This document shows, in pieces, positions 9,464 through 18,044 of a stretch of DNA of 64,000 nucleotides. The notes beneath the pieces are model-generated. The model saw only the letters and a list, made by a program, of their open reading frames with translations, searched no databases and had not been told where the DNA came from. The stretch is from Corynebacterium suedekumii (lineage in GTDB: Bacteria > Actinomycetota > Actinomycetes > Mycobacteriales > Mycobacteriaceae). A program made the position numbers and the translations under genes. The stretch's first letter is position 1. Every line of letters begins with the position of its first letter. The stretch lies in NCBI RefSeq assembly GCF_030252185.1, contig NZ_CP126970.1:2794264-2858263 (forward strand). Reading direction: 5' to 3'.

Positions 9464-10492
9464 TTATTCGCCTGCCAGGACACGGCTAACATACCGTGCA
9501 ACGGCGGACACCTTCGAAATTGTTCCCGGATAATCCATGAACGTGGGCCCGACCACACCGAGCCCGCCGAGCGCATGCCCGTCCGACCCGTACGCGGTGG
9601 TCACGATCGACGCCTCATGCAGATCCTCATCCTCGTTCTCCCCGCCGATGAGCACGCTCACGTTCCCCAGGTCCGGCACATTCGCCAGCAACTTGAGCAC
9701 CGTCACCTGCTCCTCCAGCGCCTCGATGACACTGGGCAGCCCCGACGGGAAATCCCGGGCCATCCTCGTGAGATTCGACGTGCCCGCCAGGATGAGCCGG
9801 TCACTCGGCTGCTCCACCAGCGTCTCGATCAGCCTCGTCGCCGACTTCACCAGCGCATGCCGGATCTCCGGCGGCGCATCCGCCGCCAACTCAATGAGGG
9901 AGGACGACGCTTCCGTCAACGTCTTGCCCACCAACGCCTGATTGAGCAGGTCCCGCAACCGGGTGACATGCTCCTGATCGACCGGCTCCTCCAGCTCCAC
10001 GTTCCGCTGGTCCACCCGGCCCGTGTCCGTGATGAGCACCAGCAGCAGCCGCACCGTACTCAACGCCACCACCTCACAGTGCTTCACCCGGGAGACCTGC
10101 AGATTCGGCAGCTGCACCACCGCGGCCTGGCGGGTCAGCTGGGCCAGCAGCTGCACCGAGCGGCGCAGCACATCCTCCAGGTCCACCCCGCCCTCGAGGA
10201 AACTGAGGATCGCCCGCCGCTCGGGTGCCGAGAGCGGCTTGAGGTCATGGATGTGGTCGACGAACTGGCGGTAGCCCTTCTCCGTGGGAATCCGCCCCGA
10301 ACTCGCGTGCTGCTGCGCGATCAGACCCTCCGACTCCAGCACGGACATGTCGTTGCGGATCGTCGCACTGGACACGTTCAGCCGGTGCCGCTCCAGCAGA
10401 GCCTTCGAGCCCACCGGCTCCTGGGAGGCGATGTAGTCGGCCACGATGGCACGCAGCACCTCCTGCCGCCGCCTGTCCGTCGAACCAGCCAT
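9464..10492 (-). CDS. hrcA: Heat-inducible transcription repressor HrcA
   Basis: HrcA represses class I heat-shock genes by binding CIRCE operators. The 342-residue protein opens with the winged-helix region ([27 protein letters not shown], then [20 protein letters not shown]) followed by the GAF-like dimerisation core, typical family length. The ATG at 10492 is preceded directly by a CIRCE-like inverted repeat in which the ribosome-binding site is embedded, indicating autoregulation of hrcA-dnaJ-rsmE. Confidence 0.95.
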   Translation of the reverse strand: MAGSTDRRRQEVLRAIVADYIASQEPVGSKALLERHRLNVSSATIRNDMSVLESEGLIAQQHASSGRIPTEKGYRQFVDHIHDLKPLSAPERRAILSFLEGGVDLEDVLRRSVQLLAQLTRQAAVVQLPNLQVSRVKHCEVVALSTVRLLLVLITDTGRVDQRNVELEEPVDQEHVTRLRDLLNQALVGKTLTEASSSLIELAADAPPEIRHALVKSATRLIETLVEQPSDRLILAGTSNLTRMARDFPSGLPSVIEALEEQVTVLKLLANVPDLGNVSVLIGGENEDEDLHEASIVTTAYGSDGHALGGLGVVGPTFMDYPGTISKVSAVARYVSRVLAGE

Positions 10493-10519
10493 CTGGCACT
10501 CACCTCCGTCGATTGCTAA
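10493..10519 (-). promoter_or_regulatory. CIRCE operator overlapping the hrcA ribosome-binding site
   Basis: On the minus strand the sequence reads TTAGCAATC, nine bases GACGGAGGT, GAGTGCCAG, directly before the hrcA ATG. This matches the CIRCE consensus TTAGCACTC-N9-GAGTGCTAA at 8/9 and 7/9 arm positions. The spacer contains the GGAGGT ribosome-binding site. A TACACT hexamer just upstream is a plausible -10 box. HrcA binding here would block transcription of its own operon. Confidence 0.85.
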
Positions 10520-11476
10520 CTAAGGAGTGTAACCCCTCACCTCCCGCCACAGCACGTGCCAGTCCCACACCCCCAGGTGTTCCCAGCTCAACGGGGTCGC
10601 CCGCCGCGCCGCCCGATTCTCCGCCTGTCGACGCCACCGCACCGTATCCTCCACCTGCTCCACGATCATGTCGGCATGCTCGTCCACACACTGCGCCGTG
10701 TACGTGAGCACGATGTACCCCGCCCTGACCACCCGATTCCGCTTCCACCGGTCCTTGACGAACGCACCCCGCTGCTCCGCCTCGTGATACTCCCGCCCGT
10801 CAATCTCCACGATCACCATCTCCCGGTCATACACCCCGTCCCACCAGTAACCCTCCAGGAAGACGTTCTGCTCCAGGCCCGGGAGCCGCCGCTTCAGCGG
10901 CGCGAAGATGCGACGCTCCGTCAGACTGTCCGACCCGTACGCCCGCGACTCGATGAACGCCCGCGCCTCCCGCGGCAACCGCCCCACCCGGTCCAGATGA
11001 TCCCGCATCAGCGCCTTGCCCTCCCGGCGGGCGTAATACCCCTCAATCAGATCGATCGCCTCCATCCGCCGCTGCCGGTACAGATCCACGACCGCCAACA
11101 CCGGCAACGCCACCCGGTGCCCCGTCACTCGGATATGCGGCGCGTCGGTGACCTGCCTGATCACGGCCCACTTCGTCGACATCCTGGACTTCGGTCGTTC
11201 CGCCAACGCCTGCACCGGCAAAGTCAGCGGCTTCCGGTTGATGATCTGATAGGCCGTCCGAACCGTGAACACCAGATGCGGCCTGGTGATCCGGAGTGCC
11301 TGGATCACCATGGCGGCGGAGGGTGGTGTCGTGCAGTACACGCCGCGGTCGATCCGGTGGAGGCGACCCTGCGTCACCAGCTGACGGATCTTCCTGGTGG
11401 GATAACCAAACTCATGGAGCTGGATCGTGGTGAGAATGCTGGGTCCGGTGGGCAGTGGTTGCGTCGTCATACCCAT
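10520..11476 (-). CDS. AbiEi antitoxin-like N-terminal domain fused to DUF559/Vsr-like nuclease domain
   Basis: The 318-residue product starts with a winged-helix-like segment resembling the AbiEi antitoxin N-terminus (STILTTIQLHEFGYP region, then QGRLHRIDRGVYCT) and ends with a DUF559-type restriction-like fold (ESRAYGSDSLTERRIFAPL, then VIVEIDGREYH and YIVLTYTAQCVDE). Such two-part proteins are frequent in Corynebacterium and other actinobacteria, and their function is not established. The start is ATG at 11476, chosen for a GGGAG six bases upstream; the open frame further upstream lies in a repeat-containing intergenic stretch. No separate toxin gene adjoins it, so a classical AbiE toxin-antitoxin pair is not supported. 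The end of the gene abuts the CIRCE element. Confidence 0.65.
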   Translation of the reverse strand: MGMTTQPLPTGPSILTTIQLHEFGYPTRKIRQLVTQGRLHRIDRGVYCTTPPSAAMVIQALRITRPHLVFTVRTAYQIINRKPLTLPVQALAERPKSRMSTKWAVIRQVTDAPHIRVTGHRVALPVLAVVDLYRQRRMEAIDLIEGYYARREGKALMRDHLDRVGRLPREARAFIESRAYGSDSLTERRIFAPLKRRLPGLEQNVFLEGYWWDGVYDREMVIVEIDGREYHEAEQRGAFVKDRWKRNRVVRAGYIVLTYTAQCVDEHADMIVEQVEDTVRWRRQAENRAARRATPLSWEHLGVWDWHVLWREVRGYTP

Positions 11477-11552
11477 GTTGGACTCCCGGAAAGAGCCGAT
11501 GGTTCCTTCGGGTGGCAGGAAGGACCAAAAAAGCACGTTTCCAGCGCATTGC

Positions 11553-11568
11553 TGCCATGTGAAAAGAC
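11553..11568 (+). repeat. Dispersed 16-mer TGCCANGTGAAAAGAC, copy 1
   Basis: The sequence is TGCCATGTGAAAAGAC, in the 165-bp gap between the hemW stop and the DUF559 gene start. A second copy follows 72 bp further on in the same orientation, and a third is at 60031-60046 in inverse orientation. A CACGTTTCC string accompanies both loci. The function is unknown. Confidence 0.6.
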
Positions 11569-11624
11569 ACGAGGTCTGTTGGGGTGGCACCAACTCACGG
11601 AATCCTCTGATTCCACGACGTTCG

Positions 11625-11640
11625 TGCCAGGTGAAAAGAC
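11625..11640 (+). repeat. Dispersed 16-mer TGCCANGTGAAAAGAC, copy 2
   Basis: The sequence is TGCCAGGTGAAAAGAC, ending one base before the hemW stop codon on the minus strand. It is preceded by TTCG, as is the distant copy at 60031-60046. A small GGAATC/GATTCC hairpin lies at 11599-11614 between copies 1 and 2. Confidence 0.6.
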
Positions 11641-11641
11641 G

Positions 11642-12757
11642 CTACCGCTCCTCGGCGACGAGGATGTCGGTGATGATGCCGTCGGCGAGCAGGCGGCCGG
11701 CGTCGGTGAGGGCCACTCGGTCGTCGATCTTGTGCAGGAGGCCGCGGTCGACGAAGGTGTCGACGACCTCGTGGCCGGCGGGCTCGATCCAGGACAGGGG
11801 GACGCCGTCGCGAAGCCGGAGGCCGAGCATGAGGGCCTCGGTGTGGCGGTCGGCGGCACTCAACAGTTCCTCGCCGGCGATGGGGAGGTCGCCGGCGGCG
11901 AGCATCGCGGCGTAGCGGGCGGGGTGCTTGACGTTGTGGAAGCGGCGGTTGCCCAGGTGGGAGTGGGCACCGGGGCCGGCGCCCCACCAGTCGCCGTCGC
12001 GCCAGTAGATCTCGTTGTGCCGGCACTCGCCGCCGGGCCTGGCCCAGTTGGAGACCTCGTACCAGGAGAAACCGGCGCCCTCGAGGCGGTCAGCGATCAT
12101 CTCGTAGCGGCGAGCGTAGACGTCCTCGTCGGGGGCGGGCAGTTCGCCGCGGCGGACCTTGCGGGCCATGGCGGTGCCGTCCTCGACGATGAGGGAGTAG
12201 GCGGAGACGTGGTCGACACCCGCGGAGAGGACGGCGTCGAGCGTGGCGATGACGTCGTCGTCGGTTTCGGTGGGGGTGCCGTAGATCATGTCGAGGTTGA
12301 CGTGCTCGAAGCCGGCGTCGCGGGCCTCGCGGGCGGCGGCGACCGCGCGGCCGGGGGTGTGGGTGCGGTCGAGGACCTTGAGGACGTCCGGGGAAGCGGA
12401 CTGCATGCCGAGGGAGACGCGGGTGAAGCCGGCGTCGAGAAGCCCGTCGAAGTAGGCGGGTGAGGTGGATTCGGGGTTGGATTCGGTGGTGATCTCGGCG
12501 TCCGGGGCCAGGTCGAAGTTGTCCCGGACCATGGTGAGGATGCGGCCGAGGCCGTCGGCCCCCAGGAGGGAGGGGGTGCCGCCGCCGATGAAGATGGTGT
12601 CCACTTCCCGGTCCACGCCGGTCATCGACAGTTCGCGCGCCAGGGAATCGAGGTAGGCGACGGGCGCCATGTCGAGTTCACCGGGGGTGTAGGTGTTGAA
12701 GTCGCAGTAGCCGCAGCGGGTGGCGCAGAAGGGAACGTGGAGGTAGAGGCCGAACAT
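11642..12757 (-). CDS. hemW: Radical SAM heme chaperone HemW
   Basis: HemW is a radical-SAM family protein that binds heme and is thought to deliver it to respiratory proteins. It was formerly annotated as coproporphyrinogen III oxidase. From the ATG at 12757 the 371-residue product has the CxxxCxxC iron-sulfur motif at residues 11, 15 and 18 (CATRCGYC), the GGGTPS motif and a HemN C-terminal domain. The extra cysteine of true HemN enzymes is absent from the motif. The frame stays open upstream through a neighbouring gene, giving a 600-codon reading that I regard as false (see 12768-13444). The ATG lies 10 bp after the proper stop of that neighbour. Confidence 0.92.
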   Translation of the reverse strand: MFGLYLHVPFCATRCGYCDFNTYTPGELDMAPVAYLDSLARELSMTGVDREVDTIFIGGGTPSLLGADGLGRILTMVRDNFDLAPDAEITTESNPESTSPAYFDGLLDAGFTRVSLGMQSASPDVLKVLDRTHTPGRAVAAAREARDAGFEHVNLDMIYGTPTETDDDVIATLDAVLSAGVDHVSAYSLIVEDGTAMARKVRRGELPAPDEDVYARRYEMIADRLEGAGFSWYEVSNWARPGGECRHNEIYWRDGDWWGAGPGAHSHLGNRRFHNVKHPARYAAMLAAGDLPIAGEELLSAADRHTEALMLGLRLRDGVPLSWIEPAGHEVVDTFVDRGLLHKIDDRVALTDAGRLLADGIITDILVAEER

Positions 12758-12767
12758 TCGGTCCAGG

Positions 12768-13444
12768 CTAGCTGGCGGCGCCGCGGCGGGCACGTTTGGC
12801 TGCGACGCGGGCGACGACGGCGTCGATACGCGCGCGCTCCGCGAGGAACGCCGGGGGTTCGCGCCCCGCATGGTGCGGGTGTAGGCGGGGTGGTCGCCGG
12901 CGACGCACTCGAGCCAGGCGTTGACCGCGGTGACCACGGAGGCACCGGCGCGGGCGTAGAGGTGCGGCAGGCTGACGGCGTCGAGGTTGCGGGCGACGAG
13001 GTCGGTCTGCGCGAGGACCCACTCGACAGTCTCGTCGAGCCAGGCCGCGACGGAGGCGGTGCGGGCGTCGAGGGCCGAGGAGAGGTCGGAGACGATGAGC
13101 GGCGGCCCGGCGATGGGGTGTGCGGTGGTGAGGGTGGGGGCGTCGAGAAGCGCAGGCTCCGGCAGGCGTGTGTCGGCGGAGCCGGAGGCGGAGAGGACGC
13201 CGGCGCGGACGCCGGAGGTCAGTGCCTGGCGCAGGCCGAGGAGTTCGCCGATGACGGTGCGGGAGTCGCGGCGGGCGTCGGCGAGGATCTCGGAGAATTC
13301 GGCGAGGCAGTCCTCGACGAGCTCGGCGTCCCAGTCGCGGACGGCCTCGGTGAGGTGCTCGATGTAGTCGGCGACCTCGTCACCGATGTTGTAGATCTCC
13401 TGCGTGAGCTCGCGGTGGCGCAGCTCGGCGGCGATCTTCTGCAT
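12768..13444 (-). pseudogene. Uncharacterised helical protein gene with one-base frameshift
   Basis: From ATG 13444 the sequence encodes an Asp/Glu- and Leu-rich helical protein (MQKIAAELRHRELTQEIYN and onwards), recognisable only as a conserved-looking gene between fadD15 and hemW. Near codon 196 the reading becomes Arg/Ser/Pro-rich. Adding one C to the run at 12853-12857 restores a coherent C-terminus (PPAFLAERARIDAVVARVAA, ending RRGAAS) and a TAG at 12768-12770, for about 225 residues. Without the extra base the frame runs into hemW. GC3 usage and residue character both switch at the run. It is either a real frameshift or a sequencing indel, and no function can be assigned. Confidence 0.7.
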
Positions 13445-13602
13445 CGGCTGCCCCTTTCATCGACGATTAAAGCTCAGGTTGAGAGTTTGTTGACCGCTGC
13501 TGACTTTAAGCCACCCCACGGATGTGGCGCGGGCGACGCGCCGAGCCACTTTTCTTCTGTCCATGAGTACCCCCGTCGCACCCGGGCCGGAGGGCACGGG
13601 CG

Positions 13603-15432
13603 TCAGCGCTGGTACAGGTGGTCGATCGCGTCGGAGTAGCGCTGGGCGACGACGTTGCGCTTGACCTTGAGCGTCGGGGTGAGCTCGTTCTCCTCCTCGG
13701 TGAGGTCGCGGTCGAGGATGTAGAACTTCTTGATGCCCTCCGCGCTGGAGACGGTGCTGTTGACCGTGTTCACCGCGTCCTGGATCTCGGCGCGCAGCCC
13801 CGGGTTGGTGGCCAGGTCACTGATGGAGCGGCCCTCGGGGATGTTGTGGTTGAGTTTCCAGCGCTTCATGGCCTCCTCGTCGAGGGTGACCAGCAGGCCG
13901 ATGAAGGGCTTGCCGTCGCCGACGACCATGGCCTGGGAGATGAGCGGGTGGGCGCGCAGGGAGTCCTCCATCGGGCCGGGCGAGACGTTCTTGCCGCCGG
14001 CGGTGACGATGAGGTCCTTCTTGCGGCCGGTGATGACCAGGTGGCCGGTCTCCAGCAGTTCGCCGAGGTCGCCGGTGTTGTACCAGCCGTCGTGCATCGA
14101 GTCGGCGGTGGCCTCGTCGTTGTTCCAGTAGCCCTCGAAGACGATGTCGCCCTTGACCAGGATCTCACCCTCGTCGTTGATGCGGATGGTGGTGCCGCCG
14201 ACGGGGCGGCCGACGGTGCCGATCATCTGGTCCTCGAAGTCGACGGCCGCGGCGGCCGCGGTCTCGGTGAGCCCGTAGCCCTCGTAGATGGTCACGCCCA
14301 TGCCGCGGAAGAAGTGGAGCAGGTCATGGCTCATGGCGGAGCCGCCGGTGATGCAGTACTTCACCGAGTCGCCGATGGCGGCGCGGATCTTGGAGTAGAC
14401 GAGCTTGTCGAAGACGCGACGGCGTGCCAGCAGCGCCCGCGACGGGCCCTCGGGGGTGTCCAGTGCGCGGGAGTACTCGATGGCGGTCTTCTCGGCGTTG
14501 GCGAAGATGGCGGCCTTGAGCGGGCCACCGTCGGCGGCGTTGGCGGCCGCCGAGTTGCGGACCTTCTCGAACACGCGCGGCACACCGAGGATGAGGTTCG
14601 GGCGGGAGCGGGCGAACTCGACCGAGAGGGTGGAGAAGTCGGACCAGTGGTTCTGGGTGGCGCCGCCGATGACCACGGCCAGGGACACGGCGCGGGCGAG
14701 GACGTGGGCCAGCGGCAGAAAGGTGAGCACCCGGGTGCCCGGCACGGCGATGCCACCGATGGGGTGGGTGAGCAGCGCGCGGATCTCGGAGAGCCAGTTG
14801 CGGTGGGTCAGGCGGCAGCCCTTCGGCCGGCCGGTGGTGCCGGAGGTGTAGACCAGCGAGGCCAGGTCATCCGTGGAGGTGGCCTGGATGCGGCCCTCCA
14901 CCTCGGCGGTGTCGACGGCGCGGCCCTCGAACTTGAGGGTGTCGATCGCCGAGGAGTTGATCTCCAGCACCCGCCGCAGCTGCGAGGGCGAGCCCTGCAG
15001 ACCGGGGGTGCCGTCCTCACGCAGGACGAGGTGGCTGATGAGTTCGGAGTGGTCGCGGGTCTCGGTGACGGCCAGCACCGCACCGGAGTCCTCGATGATC
15101 CACTGCATCTGCGACAGCGACGACGACGGGTACACCGGCACCGACACCGCGCCCGCGGCCCAGATGGCGAAGTCCATGAGCGACCACTCGTAACGCGTCG
15201 CCGAGATCAGCGCCACTCGGTCGCCCTGCTCCACGCCGGAGGCGATGAGGCCCTTGGCCACCTCGAAGACCTCCTCGACGAACTCGGCGCCGGTGACGTT
15301 GACCCACTCGAAGTTCGCCGGTCGGGTGAACATCACCCCGTGCGGGCGGGCCTTGACGGTGTCGAGCATCGCCGTCAGGCAGCTTTCGCCGGGGGCGATC
15401 TCGAATTCGGCCGGGGTGCTGTACTCCTGCAC
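13603..15432 (-). CDS. fadD15: Long-chain fatty acid-CoA ligase FadD15
   Basis: This AMP-forming acyl-CoA synthetase activates long-chain fatty acids for degradation or lipid remodelling. The 609-residue protein carries the adenylation P-loop YTSGTTGRPKG, the GYGLTETAAA A5 motif, the GWYNTGDLGE motif and the late KDLIVTAGGKNVSPGPME region. Translation starts at GTG 15432 with AGGAG upstream. It is a close match in length and motifs to actinobacterial FadD15. It stands divergent to malQ across 149 bp and upstream of the frameshifted gene and hemW on the same strand. Confidence 0.9.
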   Translation of the reverse strand: MQEYSTPAEFEIAPGESCLTAMLDTVKARPHGVMFTRPANFEWVNVTGAEFVEEVFEVAKGLIASGVEQGDRVALISATRYEWSLMDFAIWAAGAVSVPVYPSSSLSQMQWIIEDSGAVLAVTETRDHSELISHLVLREDGTPGLQGSPSQLRRVLEINSSAIDTLKFEGRAVDTAEVEGRIQATSTDDLASLVYTSGTTGRPKGCRLTHRNWLSEIRALLTHPIGGIAVPGTRVLTFLPLAHVLARAVSLAVVIGGATQNHWSDFSTLSVEFARSRPNLILGVPRVFEKVRNSAAANAADGGPLKAAIFANAEKTAIEYSRALDTPEGPSRALLARRRVFDKLVYSKIRAAIGDSVKYCITGGSAMSHDLLHFFRGMGVTIYEGYGLTETAAAAAVDFEDQMIGTVGRPVGGTTIRINDEGEILVKGDIVFEGYWNNDEATADSMHDGWYNTGDLGELLETGHLVITGRKKDLIVTAGGKNVSPGPMEDSLRAHPLISQAMVVGDGKPFIGLLVTLDEEAMKRWKLNHNIPEGRSISDLATNPGLRAEIQDAVNTVNSTVSSAEGIKKFYILDRDLTEEENELTPTLKVKRNVVAQRYSDAIDHLYQR

Positions 15433-15581
15433 GTGCGGGTCCTCTCCTGATGAAACGTGATTGCTGACTCACCACGGTACCCGCCGACACCCCCGCCACG
15501 CTGCGGGACATGACGTGAAACAGGCCCCCACATGCATGCACTTTCAGCGAAATGACCTCCGGGATGGCAGGATGTGCAGGT

Positions 15582-17729
15582 GTGACTTACCAGGACGTGT
15601 TGAGAGAACTGAGCGACGCCCACGGCGTGGCCACGCAGTACACCGACAGCGACGGAGAGCAGGTCATCGTCTCCGAGGACACGCTGCTCAAGACGTTGCG
15701 GGCCCTCGGCGTCCCGCTTATCGACGCCCCCTCCGAGCACGACCTGCACTCCGCACTGTCCGCACACCGCGACACCGAGGCCACCCGCCCGCTGCCGCCG
15801 AGCATCGTCGCCGTCGCCGGCGACGCCCGCACCTTCAACGTCCACGTCCATGACGGCGCCCCCGCCGACGTGGCGATCATCCTCGAGGACGGCACCATCC
15901 GCGAGGTCCACCAGGAGGAGAACTGGACCCCGCCGTACCACCGCGACGGCATCGCCTGGGGCGAGGCCACCTTCCGGCTGCCGGATGATCTGCCGCTGGG
16001 CTGGCACACCATCACCCTCGACTCGCGCGACGACCACCACGAGTGCGCGCTGATCATCACCCCCGCCCGCCTGTCCACCACCGACACCTACGTCACCGCC
16101 CCCGCCACCGGCGTCATGGCGCAGATGTACTCCGTGCGTTCCGAGAACTCCTGGGGCATCGGCGACTTCCACGACATGGGGCATCTCGCGGAGGTCCTGG
16201 CCACCGAGGCCGGCGCCGACTACCTCCTGGTCAACCCCATGCACGCCGGTGAGCCGTTCCCGCCCGTCGAGGACTCGCCCTACCTGCCCACCACCCGCCG
16301 GTTCATCAACCCCATCTACCTGCGCATCGAGGACGTCCCCGAGCTCGACCTCATGGACGCCGACACGCGTGCGGACGTCGACGAGCTCGCCTCCGAGCTC
16401 CGCGACCTCAACCGCTCCGGCGACATCATCGAGCGCAACCCCGTCTTCCAGGCCAAGCTCGACGTCCTCCACGAGCTGCACCACCTGCCGCGCACGCCGG
16501 AGCGCGAGACCGCGTTCCGCGCCTTCATCGAGCGGGAGGGCCAGGGCCTGGTCGACTTCGCCACCTGGTGCGCCCAGCGCGAGTACGAGGCCCTCCACTC
16601 CGACCGGGCACACGCCATCCCGCCGCGCATGGACGAGCTCATCAACTTCTACATGTGGCTGCAGTTCCTCTGCGACGAGCAGCTCGCCGCCGCCCAGGCC
16701 CGCGCGAAGGCCGCCGGCATGACGATCGGCATCATGGCCGACCTCGCCGTCGGCGTGCACCCCGGTGGCGCCGACGCCCACAACCTCGCCCCCTGGCTGG
16801 CACCCGACGCCTCCGTCGGCGCCCCGCCGGACGGCTACAACCAGCTCGGCCAGGACTGGTCCCAGCCGCCGTGGCACCCGCGTGCCCTCGCCGAGGCCGG
16901 CTACCGGCCGTGGCGCAACCTGCTGTCCACCGTCCTGCGCCACTCCGGCGGCATCCGCGTCGACCACATCCTCGGCCTGTTCCGTCTCTTCTGGATCCCC
17001 CGGATGCAGTCCCCCACCACCGGCACCTATGTCAACTACGACCACGAGGCGATGGTCGGCATCCTCGCCCTCGAGGCCGAGCGCGCCGGCGCCGTGGTCA
17101 TCGGCGAGGACCTGGGCACCTTCGAGTCCTGGGTCCAGGACGTCCTCGCCGCCAAGGGTGTCATGGGCACCTCCATCGTGTGGTTCGAGGGCTCCCCCTC
17201 CGGCGAGGGCCCCCGCCACCAGGGCGAGTACCGCCCCCTGGCGCTGAGTTCGGTGACCACCCATGACCTGCCGCCCACCGCCGGCTACCTCGCCGGTGAG
17301 CACATCACCCTGCGTGACCAGCTGGGCCTGTTCACCCGCCCCGCCGCCGACGAGGACGCCGAGGACCTCACCTGGCAGGCCGAGGTCCTCGACCGTGTCC
17401 GCGAGACCGGCTGCTTCGACGGCACCGACCTGGCGGAGACCGAGTTCGCGGGGAAGAAGCGCGACGAGCGTGGCCCGATCAACGAGCTCATCACCGGCCT
17501 GCACCGCTTCGTCGCCGGCACCCCCTCGGCGCTGAGCTGCACCGCCCTGGTGGACATGGTCGGCGACCGCCGCGCCCAGAACCAGCCCGGCACCACCCGT
17601 GACCTCTACCCCAACTGGTGCATCCCCCTCAGCGACGGGCAGGGACGCCCCGTCCTCATCGAGGACCTCGCCGACAACACGCTGTTCCACGAGGTGGCCA
17701 AGGCCGGTCAGCGCCCCGGCCGGGATTAG
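15582..17729 (+). CDS. malQ: 4-alpha-glucanotransferase MalQ
   Basis: MalQ transfers glucan segments between maltodextrins in maltose and glycogen metabolism. The protein matches the corynebacterial MalQ family along its length, including an N-terminal extension before the GH77 barrel. Visible motifs include GIRVDHILGLFRLF (nucleophile Asp) and GEDLGTFESW (acid/base Glu). I chose the GTG at 15582, preceded by GCAGGA, because residues from VTYQDVLRELSDAHGVATQYTD align with the start of known corynebacterial MalQ. The ATG at 15552 lacks a ribosome-binding site. The product is 715 residues. The stop overlaps the convergent small gene by 3 bp. Confidence 0.95.
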   Translation: MTYQDVLRELSDAHGVATQYTDSDGEQVIVSEDTLLKTLRALGVPLIDAPSEHDLHSALSAHRDTEATRPLPPSIVAVAGDARTFNVHVHDGAPADVAIILEDGTIREVHQEENWTPPYHRDGIAWGEATFRLPDDLPLGWHTITLDSRDDHHECALIITPARLSTTDTYVTAPATGVMAQMYSVRSENSWGIGDFHDMGHLAEVLATEAGADYLLVNPMHAGEPFPPVEDSPYLPTTRRFINPIYLRIEDVPELDLMDADTRADVDELASELRDLNRSGDIIERNPVFQAKLDVLHELHHLPRTPERETAFRAFIEREGQGLVDFATWCAQREYEALHSDRAHAIPPRMDELINFYMWLQFLCDEQLAAAQARAKAAGMTIGIMADLAVGVHPGGADAHNLAPWLAPDASVGAPPDGYNQLGQDWSQPPWHPRALAEAGYRPWRNLLSTVLRHSGGIRVDHILGLFRLFWIPRMQSPTTGTYVNYDHEAMVGILALEAERAGAVVIGEDLGTFESWVQDVLAAKGVMGTSIVWFEGSPSGEGPRHQGEYRPLALSSVTTHDLPPTAGYLAGEHITLRDQLGLFTRPAADEDAEDLTWQAEVLDRVRETGCFDGTDLAETEFAGKKRDERGPINELITGLHRFVAGTPSALSCTALVDMVGDRRAQNQPGTTRDLYPNWCIPLSDGQGRPVLIEDLADNTLFHEVAKAGQRPGRD

Positions 17730-17866
17730 AACATGCTGATGAGCCAGGCGATGACGACGACGGCCAGCAGGATCCACAGCGACTGAGTCACCCGCGACTG
17801 CGGGTACTTGCGCCTGGCCTTGGGCAGTTTCTGGTCCTGTTTGCGGAGCTCCTCCGGATTAGCCAT
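17726..17866 (-). CDS. Small single-span membrane protein (46 aa)
   Basis: This short frame encodes MANPEELRKQDQKLPKARRK followed by a polar linker and one hydrophobic span (SLWILLAVVVIAWLISMF) at the very C-terminus, a layout typical of small actinobacterial tail-anchored proteins. The ATG at 17866 lies 10 bp after the stop of the next upstream small gene on the same strand, so it probably belongs to the peptidase operon. Its stop overlaps the malQ stop. No function is recognised. Confidence 0.6.
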   Translation of the reverse strand: MANPEELRKQDQKLPKARRKYPQSRVTQSLWILLAVVVIAWLISMF

Positions 17867-17876
17867 GCGGGTGAGT

Positions 17877-18044
17877 CTACTCGTCGGCACCCGTGACGGA
17901 CTCCCACGCCCCGACGGCGGCCCAGGTACCGCGGTCGATGGCCCACAGCAGACCGATGGCGCCGACGGCGGCGACGGGCACCGCCAGGGCGACCACCAGG
18001 GGGATCTGCAGCCACAGCGGGGCGGAGACGAGGAACTCGATCAT
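17877..18044 (-). CDS. Small membrane protein (55 aa)
   Basis: The product, MIEFLVSAPLWLQIPLVVAL and onwards, has one long hydrophobic span (residues 5-35) and ends AWESVTGADE. The ATG overlaps the stop of the M3 peptidase gene in an ATGA arrangement, which strongly suggests coupled translation. No family is recognised. It may be a partner or anchor of the peptidase, which is inference only. Confidence 0.65.
   Translation of the reverse strand: MIEFLVSAPLWLQIPLVVALAVPVAAVGAIGLLWAIDRGTWAAVGAWESVTGADE

Noticed and set aside
11642..13444. A 600-aa fusion of an unknown protein with HemW
   Set aside because: The linker is nonsense-like, and a one-base correction restores two normal genes with a stop 10 bp before the hemW start.
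15375..17777. An 800-codon open frame on the minus strand
   Set aside because: It lies entirely antisense to malQ. It is Gly/Val/Asp/His-rich and without motifs, as expected of antisense frames in high-GC genes.
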